64,000 bases of DNA from Sorghum bicolor. Taxonomy: Eukaryota; Streptophyta; Magnoliopsida; Poales; Poaceae. This document shows, in pieces, positions 1 to 9,345 of the stretch; the stretch's first letter is position 1, and every line of letters begins with the position of its first letter. The translations under genes and the position numbers were made by a program. Location: positions 5,705,306 through 5,769,305 of the forward strand of contig NC_012876.2 of the NCBI RefSeq assembly GCF_000003195.3. The letters are read 5' to 3'. Below the pieces are notes generated by a model. That model was not told where the DNA came from, did no database searches, and saw only the letters and a list, made by a program, of their open reading frames with translations.

Positions 1-171
1 GTAGGCCCCCCATGTGGCCACCCCGGCCCTGCACCTCTGACCCGCTCCCCAGCCCACCTGGCGTTGCGCACACATCAATGTGTTGCCTAAGGCCCCACAA
101 CTACCTTGCCATCTCCCTACGTTGCATGCAAAGAGCCACCACTGCCCCTGCTCATTGGGAAAACGCCGCAT

Positions 172-935
172 TTGTCGGATGATCAACAGTGTTCTAGCCG
201 TATCCAGTGCTAGAGCATCGGGCGCATTGGTGCAACACTCTGCGCTGTGTCAAACCGCCAGCACGTATCGGACACTGGTCCAGCATCTGATGCTCCCGCA
301 ACCAGTGTCCAGTGAGTGTTTTTCAGTGAGAAACACTTCGGCGACTTCTCTAAAGCTTTCCTCTGGTGCAATAGAAAATAGACATTTTATTTCCACAAAA
401 ACACCGAATCCCATCGAGCAAGCTCGGTGGGAGGGAGAGAGGATCCCAAACCCCCTTTTACCCCTCAAACTCCACCTCCTTTATAAATGTGCCAACACTA
501 GCATGTGTAAACCATCATGTGCATGTGTGTTAGTATTTTTACAATCATTTTCTTCAAAAGAGTTAAGTTAACTCACTAGGTTCTAAATGCATGCATATGA
601 ACAATGTCACATAGTGGCACTCGATAAATCGCTTAGCCAAAGATTTCCCCTCTTTATAGTACAACTATCTATCCTAAGTGTGATCACACCATCTATGGTG
701 TCTTGATCACCAAAACCAAAAACCCTAAGCAATACCTTTGCCTTGATCTCCATAGGGTTTTGTTTTTTCCCTTCCTTCTTTCCAAGTTGAGCACTCATCA
801 CCTTGTGGTCATCGCTACCATCACCACGATCCTATAGCTCCACCACTTGGCATGGGACTTTATCATTTTACGTCTACACACTTAGCACAATGATTAGTCC
901 CTAGGTTTCATCAATTGTCAAAACCAAACTAGGGC
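172..935. repeat. Direct repeat copy A (LTR-like, unclassified)
   Basis: This block is repeated in the same orientation at 2376-3132. Both copies start TGTCG.ATGATCA and share the stretch GGGAGGGAGAGAGGATCCCAAA, the series AAAACCAAAAACCCTAAGCAATACC, and the end AAACCAAACTAGGGCT. By eye they differ at roughly a fifth of positions. Two direct repeats of about 760 bp around a 1.44-kb core with no coding capacity look like the LTRs of an old non-autonomous retrotransposon, but I find no primer site or target duplication. Short open frames here are not credible genes. Bases 1-171 hold nothing I recognise. Confidence 0.5.
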
Positions 936-2375
936 TACACCATGATCCATGGATACGGTCACTTCAAGGCTTCAACACTCCTTTTCACTCCCTCTTTCCT
1001 CACACCGTCATAAAATGAAGTTTGGTTGCTAGTTCGTCTTTGATTTCCAATCTAATACCCAAAAAACAAAAAGACTCAGAGGCACTCCTCTAAAAGGTCC
1101 TAATATGGCTAGAGGGGGGTAAATAGCCTAAATAAAATTTCTATAAACTCACTAGCACAATGAGTTAGTATATAACAAAGAGAAGGGTTTTTTCTTTAGA
1201 TCTAATTGAGGGTTTGCAAGCCACCTATCCTAATAATTCTAGTTAGTAATGTCACTAGACACACAAGGGCTATGTCACTGCAAGCTACACTAGTGAACTA
1301 AGCTACACAAGAAAAAGCTAGCAACTAAAGCTAATTACCCTACTTTGAAAGAATATAAATAGAGAGGATGTGATCTTTATACCACCGTGTAGGGGATGAA
1401 CCAATCACCAAGATATGAACCAATCAATCAACGGGAGAATGTCAATCAATCACAATTAAGACACAAAATTTTTCTCCTAAGGTTCACATGCTTGCCAGCA
1501 TGCTAGTCCCTATTATGTCGACCAACACTTGGTGGATCGACGGCTAAGAGGTGTAGTATGAACCTCGTCCACACAATTAGACACCGAAAGAACCTACCCA
1601 CAACCGAGGTAGCTCAATGACATGCGCAATCCACTAGAGTTGCCTTTGGCGCTCTGCTAGGAAAGACACAAAACCCCTCACAAGATTACCGAAGGCGGCC
1701 AAGAATAATCACCAACTCTTGCCACAACTCCACCTCTACTCCAATCCATCTAGATGGCGGCAACCACCAAGAGTAATAAGAATCCACACCTCAGACAATC
1801 GCCAAGTGCCACTAGATGAAATCACTCATGCAAATGCACTTGAAATCACTCCTAATCTCACAAAGATGGTGAAACCATAAAGGAGATGAGTGGGAGGTGT
1901 TTGCTTAGGCTCATAAGGATGTTAAGTATGTTAAAGTGTCAAAGGAGACACAAAGAGCCGGCCACCATATATTTATAGATGCCCCAAACAAATAGAGTCA
2001 TTGGCTCTCTTACTGCACAGAAACCAGGTTGTCGGACACTCCAATGGTAAGCTATCGGACGCTGGCACCCAGTGTCCGACGCACAGATGGCAGCCATGCA
2101 TCCCTATTTTGAATCTCGTGCATCGATTTCTAATGGTTACAAAGTTAGTCAATGTCAGAGTTAAAGGGGCGTCGGACGCTTCGACGAGAACCACCGGACG
2201 CTGAGCCTTCACTTCGGACGCAACTCAGAGAGGATCCGAATGGTGAAAATCGCCATCAGACGCGTCAGTTGGGTGTCCATCAGACGCGTCAGTTGGGTGT
2301 CCATCAGACACAGACAGTGTCCGATGCATGCACCATCAAAACTCCTCGCTTGCGACCCTACTGACGTCACTACGC
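936..2375. other. Non-coding core between the direct repeats
   Basis: There is no gene in this 1.44-kb stretch. It is low in coding potential and is interrupted by stops in all frames. From about 2030 to 2360 it is rich in short variants of GTCGGACGC / GTCCGACG, which also occur in the upstream part of the flanking direct repeats. It contains a 24-bp tandem repeat at 2254-2301. It is best read as the internal part of an old, non-coding repeat element. Confidence 0.4.
2254..2310 (+). repeat. 24-bp tandem repeat, two copies plus a partial
   Basis: The unit CATCAGACGCGTCAGTTGGGTGTC lies at 2254-2277 and again without change at 2278-2301. A third, partial copy starts at 2302. It lies inside the GTCGGACGC-rich part of the anonymous repeat region. 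No function is implied. Confidence 0.85.
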
Positions 2376-3132
2376 TGTCGAATGATCAGCTATGTTCTAG
2401 CCACGTTCGGTGCCAGACCGTTAGACATGCTGGTGCATTGTGCGGCACTGCGCTAAAACAGCCAATACGCGTTGGATGCAGCCCCAACGTGTGACATGAC
2501 ACTAAGCAGCATCCGATGCTCATGACTTCGCCACCTTTTCAAAACCATCTTCAGCGCAGCGGAAAATAGACATTTTATTTCTACAAAAAACAATGAATCC
2601 CGCCTCACAAGCTCTGTGGGAGGGAGAGAGGATCCCAAATCCGTCTCTACCCCTCAAACTCCACTTTCTTTGCAAATGTGTCAACACCACCATGTATATA
2701 CCATCGTGTGCATGTGTGTTAGTATTTTCACAATTATTTTCTTCAAAGAAGTTAAGTTAGCTCACTAGGGTTCTAAAAAGGCATGCACATGAATAAAGAT
2801 ACCTAGTGGCACTTGATAGACCGCTTAGGTAAAGAATTTCTCTCTTTATAGTATGGTTATGTATCCTAAGTTTGATTACACCCTCTACGGTATCTCGATC
2901 ACCAAAACCAAAAACCCTAAGCAATACCTTTACCGTTAATCTTCATAGGGTTTGTTTTTTTCTCTTCTTTCTTTCCATGTTGAGCACTGATCACCTTGTG
3001 GTCATCACCACCATCACCATGATCCTATAGCTCCACCACTTGGCATGGCACTTTATTATTTTATGTCTACATACTTATTAGCACAATGATTAGTCCCTAG
3101 GTTTCATCAATTATTAAAACCAAACTAGGGCT
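2376..3132. repeat. Direct repeat copy B (LTR-like, unclassified)
   Basis: This is the partner of the repeat at 172-935, in the same orientation. It carries the same landmarks in the same order: TGTCGAATGATCAGC at the start, ATAGACATTTTATTTC, GTGGGAGGGAGAGAGGATCC, and AACCAAACTAGGGCT at the end. The degree of divergence indicates an old insertion or an old segmental duplication. Confidence 0.5.
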
Positions 3133-3553
3133 TTATCTGGCAGCGATATAGGACATGTAGTGGTTGCAGTTTTATTAAGCATTACGACTCCAATAAAACT
3201 TTTCACAACGTAACTCAAATATTGCATGTCAACGATGACATTGATATTATTTACTTATTTCAACAAACTTCATAGTTCGACAACACTTTCATGTATTGCA
3301 ACCAAAAGTATAACTAGTTGCGATATCACCACCTAATGCAACCAAATTTGGTCAAAACCTTGTAGTGCTATAACTTTATTCCCTTATCTTCAAAATGTAT
3401 AAATTTTCTAACATGATTAAAACTAGATTATATAACTGAGAGGATCTTTAAAACACACATGCAAAAGTTGGGAAACAAGGTGGAGACATTAGCCTTTAGC
3501 CCTCACACTATTGGAAACTAAAAAGTTCTTATCGGTTTTCCTTCAACCGACAT
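3133..3553. other. AT-rich intergenic sequence, no gene
   Basis: There is no gene here. A stretch ending CCTTGTAGTG near 3357-3366 resembles the end of a decayed CACTA-type element, and CACTATTGGAAAC near 3507 resembles the start of another. Neither could be paired with a partner end or a target duplication, so no boundaries are given. Confidence 0.3.
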
Positions 3554-3569
3554 AAAGAAAAAAATGTAT

Positions 3570-3913
3570 ATATATTTTGCAAACTAATCATAGATTAGCT
3601 GGTTGGGTTCCTTGCGGTGGAATTTGTCCATCTAGATTTAAGTCCCATCCGGATTTAAGTCCCTGACTTGATACGGGTGCTTGTATTTTCCTAGGTTTAT
3701 TCTAGGATTTAACGGCGCTATGTTTTCAGTGGTAGACGTCGTGCCCGTCGACAGTGAGGTGCATGTGGTGACTTCGTCAGTCTCAAGATCTGCTGGTCCA
3801 ACTCGGTTCTTCGGAGGTGCTCATAGTAGAGTGTACGTGCGTGCGTTCATAGGGGTGATTGTGCGCTTATGTTTGTGAGCATATGCGTTTGTAATTGGTT
3901 CTTGCAAAAAAAA
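3570..3913 (+). mobile_element. SINE, grass Au-like
   Basis: A tRNA-related head (box A-like TTAGCTGGTTGGG near 3596) is followed by a body typical of a SINE family widespread in grasses: CCTAGGTTTATTCTAGGATTTAACGG, then GTGGTGACTTCGTCAGTCTCAAGATCTG, then a TG-rich tail and a poly(A) end. The insertion is flanked by a 16-bp target duplication, AAAGAAAAAAATGTAT, at 3554-3569 and 3914-3929. That duplication fixes the borders and shows target-primed integration. It is non-autonomous and relies on LINE machinery. The small open frame inside it is not a gene. The family name rests on memory of the body sequence. Confidence 0.75.
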
Positions 3914-3937
3914 AAAGAAAAAAATGTATTTTTCTTG

Positions 3938-4087
3938 TGAGCATAGGTTTGTGATATATTTAGTACTTAGCTTTTCGTTCTCACCATGCGTGATGGAAAC
4001 AAAAAGTTACATACTAATAAAAATTATGTCACATGTACGGTGACAACAAAAAGCTAAGTACTAAATATATCACATACCTAAGCTCAC
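3938..4087. repeat. Palindrome with about 39-bp arms (foldback or MITE-like)
   Basis: The left arm at 3938-3976 (GTGAGCATAGGTTTGTGATA and onward) is the inverse complement of the right arm at 4048-4087, with two mismatches. Weaker pairing continues into the 70-base spacer. A transcript would fold into a strong stem-loop. No target duplication was found. It could be the remains of a foldback element or of two inverted MITE ends. Confidence 0.75.
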
Positions 4088-4107
4088 GGGCCAAATCGAA
4101 AAACTAT

Positions 4108-5383
4108 CACTACTAAATAATTTTTTAGGAAGCGTTTTGAAAATCCTCTTGAACGCTGTTGGGCCGGTGGCCCACCTCAATTAATCGTGCCTGAGCTACT
4201 GGCCTATACAACCATCTTGGATAATAGATTAATCAAGGCAGGCGATATAATGTAACCACCTCGGATAATCGTACATCAACTGAGACCATTGCCCTAAACC
4301 AATCACCTTCATTAATGGATTAACCAAGATGGTTAACCAACCGTCTCCATTAATCATTATTAATTGAGATGGGCACTTAAGGCAACCGCCTCCATTAATT
4401 GATTAACTGAGGCTAGTGTCTTAAGATGTCTGTCTCAGTTAATGATTGCACTAGAAAATAATTCATAATTTTTTCATATGAATTCGGATGAAGATAAACT
4501 TTATATCAAAATTGTAGCCCTCCATGAGATCTACAACTTTGTAGTTGAAAAGTTTTTGAATTGAAACTATTTAGGGTCCCAAAATATTATTGTAAGTGCA
4601 CAGATTTTGAAATTTGAAATTTAAAATTATCAAATTAACTCAAATATTGATATAGGTCTATGCAAAAGTTTTAGTCCTCACTAGAATGTACAACTTTGTA
4701 GTTGAAAAGATTTCAATTCGAAGATGTTTAGTGTTCCAAATATGTGTTTGAAAGTTATAGATTTTGAAATTTAAAATTTAGAATTTCTAAATGATCTCAA
4801 ATGTTCACATTAATACCAAAGTTCTAGTGTCCGACCTGATCTACACATTTGATATCGACAAGTTTTTGATTTAAAGTCATCTTGAGTCCCAAATATGTCT
4901 TTTAAATTCAAATTTGAGACTCAATTTTTTTAATTTTTCAAACTAATTCTAATGGAGATACATCCTATATCAAAGTTGTAGTTCTAGTCAAGATTTAAAA
5001 CTTTATAGTTAACAGTTTTGTCATTTGAATTCATTTAGTAACTAAAATATCCAATATAAGATTATGAAATATTGATATAAAAAGATAACATATTATATAT
5101 AAACATAAATAAGTGTATGGTGCAGTGGTAGAGGTGCATAGTGTTCAGCAGCAAGTCATGGGTTTGACTCTCCAAAGTTGCAAGTTTTTTAGTTTTTCGG
5201 ATTTTTTAGACAACATTAACCGAGGCGAGTATTTTAAGGCAACCGCCAAGATGTCTGTCTTGGTTAATTGATTAATCGAGGCGGTTTCCGTTAAGGCCCG
5301 ATAAACCGTGACCTTTTGTTGGAGGCGGTTGAAACAACCAGCATCGTTAATGCTTTTTGCCCATGCTATGTTTTTGTGTAGTA
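4108..5383. mobile_element. Non-autonomous CACTA-type relic
   Basis: The left border is CACTACTAAATAATTTTTT and the right border ends TTTTTGTGTAGTA, a diverged inverse of it. Next to each border lie many short subterminal motifs of the ACCGAGGCGG / AACCGCC / TTAATCGATTAA kind, which are typical of grass CACTA elements. The middle (about 4440-5100) consists of four diverged units of roughly 170-200 bp, each containing a variant of GATCTACAACTTTGTAGTTGA. There is no transposase. The flanking trinucleotides (TAT left, ATG right) do not match, so the right border is approximate. Confidence 0.6.
5113..5185 (+). repeat. tRNA-like Pol III box remnant (SINE-like)
   Basis: GGTGCAGTGGTAGAGGTGC resembles a box A and GGGTTTGACTC resembles a box B, with spacing of the order found in a tRNA. 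The intervening sequence does not fold into a convincing cloverleaf and no discriminator or acceptor pairing is seen. It lies inside the CACTA relic and is read as a tRNA-derived SINE fragment, not a tRNA gene. Confidence 0.35.
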
Positions 5384-5975
5384 ATGTATAATCAAATTAT
5401 ATTATGTTATGCTATGTCCAAATCATGGTAACCAAATTGCTTGAAGGTACATGCTAAAAGTAAAATTATGTCATGTCCAAAGTTACCAAATAAAAAAGAT
5501 TTACCATATCTAATAGATAATGTATGCGTCAATTAGATATAGAATAAAGATTATCATACCTAAAACTGTGTGTGTGTGTGAAGAGAAGAGACGAAACGAT
5601 TACCAATAAAGGCCTGGCACCTACGTGTCCTTTTCAAACATCGCTCTCGCTCTGTACTGTTACACACATGTTTCACAAATATGAGACTATGTCATGTGAC
5701 AAACATGAGCTATGCTTTGGTGGTCCATGACTCAGATGGTAACACAGCTGGTGTCCACACAGCCAAGAACCGTTGTGCTTGCTTTGTTTGTATCCGTTCT
5801 CCACTGGACCATTAAACTTGAAATTGACCAAACATGGAAGTTGAGCCAAGCATAATTGTTATTTTGGTTTCTGCCAAAATCTATACCATGAAATGCTTCG
5901 ACGACCCCCAGTTTATCCATGTGTTGTTTGTCAGTTTGAGTTTCATATCCCGAAACTCTTCTTTCATATGATTAT
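5384..5975. other. Intergenic sequence, no gene
   Basis: This is AT-rich sequence with a short (TG)n run near 5570. From about 5640 it becomes less AT-rich, but all frames are broken and I recognise no protein. It ends at the target site (TAT) of the large CACTA element. Confidence 0.4.
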
Positions 5976-5978
5976 TAT

Positions 5979-6265
5979 CACTACTACAGAACGAGGCATT
6001 GGTCGATGTCTAAAATGGCCAAAAACCTCGGCCTTTTTGCGGCCCGGGGTTAAAGGCCCCTTTAACACCGGTTCGTAACACGAACCGGTGCTAAAGGGTC
6101 CTGCCCAACGGCTACTAACAGGTGCTGTCAGGGCAGAGACCCTTTAGCACCGGTTCGTGTTACAAACCGGTGCTAAAGGGTCCCCTTTGGCACCGGCCAG
6201 TGCCACGGGCCGAGGCAAACCCTTTAGCACCGGTTTTTGCCCTGAACCGGTGCTAAAGCTCCGGT
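5979..6265 (+). repeat. CACTA left terminus with subterminal inverted motifs
   Basis: The end begins CACTACTACAG. Inside it, TTAACACCGGTTCG / CGAACCGGTGCTAAA type motifs occur as short inverted pairs at about 6060-6095, 6142-6182 and 6222-6258. In this superfamily such subterminal motifs bind the element-encoded DNA-binding protein. The following 6266-6811 is a 5' untranslated and intron-like stretch without a recognisable gene. Confidence 0.8.
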
Positions 6266-6811
6266 TTATAGGCCCGCCCCCTCCTCCCCTCTGCCCATTT
6301 GAAATCGAGAGCACCATTGTTGTTCTTGGAGCTTCTTCTTGCTTGTTCTTCATTTCCGACGCCCATCGTTGATCTTCTTCGACTCCGTCATCGTCTCTTC
6401 GTGCTTGGAGGTGACTAACTTCAGCATTTCTTGTCTTTTTTATGTTGTTTTTGGCTTGTGATGTTCTCATCATTTTTAGCTCAAATCCACTTTGTTTTTT
6501 TGAATCATTCACATGAATTAGTATCCATATATATATATCATATTTCATGGTTGACCTAGTATTAATGTAGTTTGCAAGAATGAATTATAGTATCTTTTTA
6601 TGATCTTAGAAAGTAGGATAGTTCAAATTAATTGGTTTGTTAATATCACTTGATTTATTTTTATTACTACATAATGTCCATTGTATAATTTAGAAGATTT
6701 GTTGAAGTAACTAGACAAATAAAGGATATTATTAGGTTCTTCTTTAATCATACATGTGTTACTAGTAAATGTGGAATTTATAATTGTTTAAAAATTGAGT
6801 ATGGATAGTAG

Positions 6812-6939
6812 ATGGCAACCGTGACCGGGTCTTCGGTCTCTTAACGGGTTCAAAAGCGATACCGGCCGGAACTCCCTCTCATTACTTGTGGCAAGTGTAG
6901 GCAGAAGATTATGATGGAGTACAAAGTGTCGAAAGAGGG
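6812..6939 (+). pseudogene. CACTA GRF zinc-finger exon, 5' part (interrupted by LTR element)
   Basis: An ATG at 6812 opens a frame that reaches CGKCRQKI (from 6887) and is cut at 6939 by the Tat-type LTR element. The continuation lies at 29100-29147, where the same frame gives GRIFYKCPDRN. The pattern C-x2-C ... GRIFYKC is that of a GRF-type zinc finger. The second CACTA element (minus strand, 39763-39957) encodes the same motif without an interruption, which supports the reading. In addition to the insertion, a stop codon (TAA at 6842-6844) lies ahead of the finger. The role in transposition is unknown; nucleic-acid binding is inferred from the family. Confidence 0.65.
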
Positions 6940-8012
6940 TGTCGGCGTCCAGACTCGTGGTCTAGACACTAACGAGTATAAGTCTGCGTGACTACCCAAA
7001 ACTTGGATGGTGATGCAAGTGAGACACAGAGGGTTTATACTGGTTCAGGCCTAGAATGCCCTACATCCAGTGTGATCGGGGGTTCTGTATAACCTTGCAC
7101 CCAAAGGTGCTTGTAGTAGGGGGTACAAGCAGGTTGCGAGAGAGGGCTAAGTCCCAGGTCTCGGCTTTGTGGTGGACAGAGTGCTGGTTGCTGCTCTGGT
7201 GAAGAGTGTGTTAGGCGTGTGTGTGAAGACCTGATCTTAGCTATGAGCCCTGGCTCCCCTTTTATAACCTCAAGGGGAGACAGGGATTTACATGGGTAAA
7301 TTTCCCTGAGTGGAAGAGTTACAGCCCCGACCCTGCTGAAGCCTGTACGTCTTGTCCTTGAGGGATGGTCACTCCTGTGGAGGTTTACCGAGCCCTGTAG
7401 GAGTCGTGGGGGTCCGATCGCCGGTGCTGCTGCATGTCGCGTCAACAGTGGGAAGAGACGTCAAATAGTGGTGCTGATTAACCTCCCCCATTCCCTTTCT
7501 ACTGTGAGGCTGTATGCCACAGTGAAAGAGGTAAGGGCACACAGTGAAAAAGGTGATGCTGCAGTGCCCAGGGTGGTTGGAACAGTCGTCGCCCTGCCCT
7601 GCTGCGGTAAGGGAGACATCGCGTCTGTCATGTCGAGGGTACGGGCGCCGTGTGGTGGAAGTCTCGCTGCCCAGGTGGAGTGGGGTCTGGTGCCCGAGCC
7701 TGGAAGGGGTCGGGCGAGACGGAACTTGTCGTCCGAGGCCCTGAGGGGTCGGGCGAGTCGGAACTTGTCGTCCGAGGCCCTGAGGGGTCGGGCGAGTCGG
7801 AACTTGTCGTCCGAGGCCCTGAGGGGTCAGGCGAGTCGGAACTTGTCGTCCGAGGCCCTGAGGGGTCGGACGAGTCGGAACTTGTCGTCCGAGGTCCTGG
7901 GGGGTCGCGCGAGTTGAATGAACTGGGGCCCGTACCCCGATGATTGTGGTTAGTATGTTTTTTGCGTTTTTTATTGCTCTGATTTGGGTATCCCTTTTTA
8001 TGGTACCCAATA
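6940..8012 (-). repeat. 3' LTR of the Tat-type element
   Basis: This LTR pairs with 28026-29099. It starts TGTCGGCGTCCAGACTCGTG and ends TATGGTACCCAATA; the partner ends ACCCAACA. It holds the TATA-like block GGTTATAAAAGGGG on the minus strand (about 7256-7268) and a 39-bp tandem array. The purine tract just inside it (8013-8025, GGGGGCTAC on the minus strand) identifies this copy as the 3' LTR. Confidence 0.9.
7707..7915 (+). repeat. 39-bp tandem array inside the LTR (5 units plus a partial)
   Basis: The unit, starting GGGTCGGGCGAGTCGGAACT and continuing TGTCGTCCGAGGCCCTGAG, begins at 7707, 7746, 7785, 7824 and 7863, with a partial sixth unit at 7902. Because 39 is divisible by three, the array creates long open frames on both strands that look like repetitive proteins. 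These are by-products. The same array lies at 28795-29004 in the other LTR. Confidence 0.9.
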
Positions 8013-8025
8013 GTAGCCCCCGAGC
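8013..8025 (-). other. Polypurine tract of the Tat-type element
   Basis: On the minus strand the bases directly ahead of the 3' LTR read GAGGCTCGGGGGCTACT, a G-rich purine stretch expected for priming plus-strand DNA synthesis. Its position next to the LTR border supports the minus-strand orientation of the element. Confidence 0.65.
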
Positions 8026-9213
8026 CTCTGGAGGGGTGGGGTCACCTCTTCAGAGGTTCTTTCCCCGGAGACTGCTTGTTGATTGAGAGCTTTTGACTTT
8101 TCTCTGGAGGGTGCGCACGAGCGCACCCGCCGGGTGTAGCCCCCGAGCCTTTTGGAGGAATGGTGTTATTCCTTCAAAGGCTTTTACCCCTTGGAGCTAT
8201 AGTCTGGAGTATTTTTGAGGGATAGGTTGCGCGTTCTTTACACGTAGTGCCTGTTCCCATGGTGCGAGGAAGCCCCCGAGCCCTTTCCCCAAAAGGGACG
8301 ATCAGGTTCTTTCTCGTCTTATAATTACGTCCCTCATTCTTCCTTTCGCTCGGAGGAGGGGTGGGTCGTGCCGTACTACCCTCGATGGGCGAGTGACGAC
8401 GCTTCCCGGGAGCTGCAGGCGGGTAGATCCAAGTGGATGTCCGAGCCCCATTCGATAGGGGTCGGCTAGTGGCCTTATGGGCACATCTCAAAAAGTACCC
8501 GAGGGCAGTCACGGTGGATGTCGGAACCGTTCGTTAGGTTCCGAGGGCTCGATGCCTCCCTCGATGGGATCCCACTCACGTGACACCCGCATGGGTCTCG
8601 GATATGACTTGTAAAGATGCGCCGACTCCCTGTGGGGCTCAGACCTTGGCCTCTATTGTGCTCATCTTCAGTCATCCCTCGCTCAGTCATCCTGAGGCGA
8701 CTGTTCGAACCTGTGTCGCAGGTCAGTCTCGCAACCTCTGGAACGTAGGTGGCCATGGCCTGGGGATTTTTGGGCCTCGAAAGGCTTTCTTCAGACTCGT
8801 TCTGTTGGGGTCAGGCGAGACGGAATCTGCGCCCGACGGGAAACCTCCTTGCAACTCCAGCTGGGGGTCTTGATGGGGTCGGGCGAGACGGAAAACTGCG
8901 CCCGACGGAGACCTTCCTGCGATGCTTGGTCAACGTGGGGTTGGGCGCCGCGTCCCCTGGAAGGAACCGCCCTGACATAACTTTTCACGGCGCTTCTTTT
9001 GAGGCGCGGTGCGTGGGGACCCGAAACGGCCGTGCCGTCTCGCCCTGGCTGGATGGGACGGTTCGCCTGTGAAATAAATGCGCGCGTGCGGCATGTGTGA
9101 GAATCGGAGGGAGTTGGCGCTTCGAATTTTTCACCTGGTGGGGAGTGGGCGACGGTTGCTCTCTCTCCTGCTTGGCCTTCTGCGTAGGGGGCGTGTTCGT
9201 GGCGCGCCCCTTC
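8026..9213. other. Non-coding region between 3' LTR and antisense gene
   Basis: No gene is supported in this 1.2 kb. The phrase AGCCCCCGAGCC recurs (8013, 8138, 8271). Two copies of GGGGTCGGGCGAGACGGAA, the same motif that forms the LTR tandem array, occur near 8811 and 8877, each followed by GCGCCCGACGG. The latter part is GC-rich and serves as the upstream region of the antisense gene. Confidence 0.5.
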
Positions 9214-9220
9214 TATAAAA
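9214..9220 (+). promoter_or_regulatory. TATA box of the antisense gene
   Basis: TATAAAA lies in CTTCTATAAAAGCGGCCGC, 132 bases ahead of the ATG at 9346. GC-rich sequence surrounds it and a pyrimidine-rich leader follows. A standard TATA box on this strand indicates that the gene has its own promoter apart from the LTR. Confidence 0.65.
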
Positions 9221-9345
9221 GCGGCCGCTGGGGGCTTGGTTTCTTCCCCCTTGCTCCTGCGTGAAAAAGTCTTTGCCTCCTGCCTTTTCTTCTGCCGCCG
9301 TCTTCTCCACATCTGCCGCACAGACGCTCTTTTTCCTCCCAAAGC

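Noticed and set aside
5113..5185. tRNA gene
   Set aside because: Box A and box B resemblance only; no cloverleaf or acceptor pairing, and it lies within a CACTA relic.
7707..7915. CRISPR-like array
   Set aside because: The units are directly adjacent with no spacers, lie in an LTR, and the genome is a plant.
7468..8010. Long repetitive open frames on both strands (149-213 codons)
   Set aside because: They are produced by the 39-bp LTR array, whose unit length is a multiple of three. The same frames appear in both LTRs, and composition follows the repeat.
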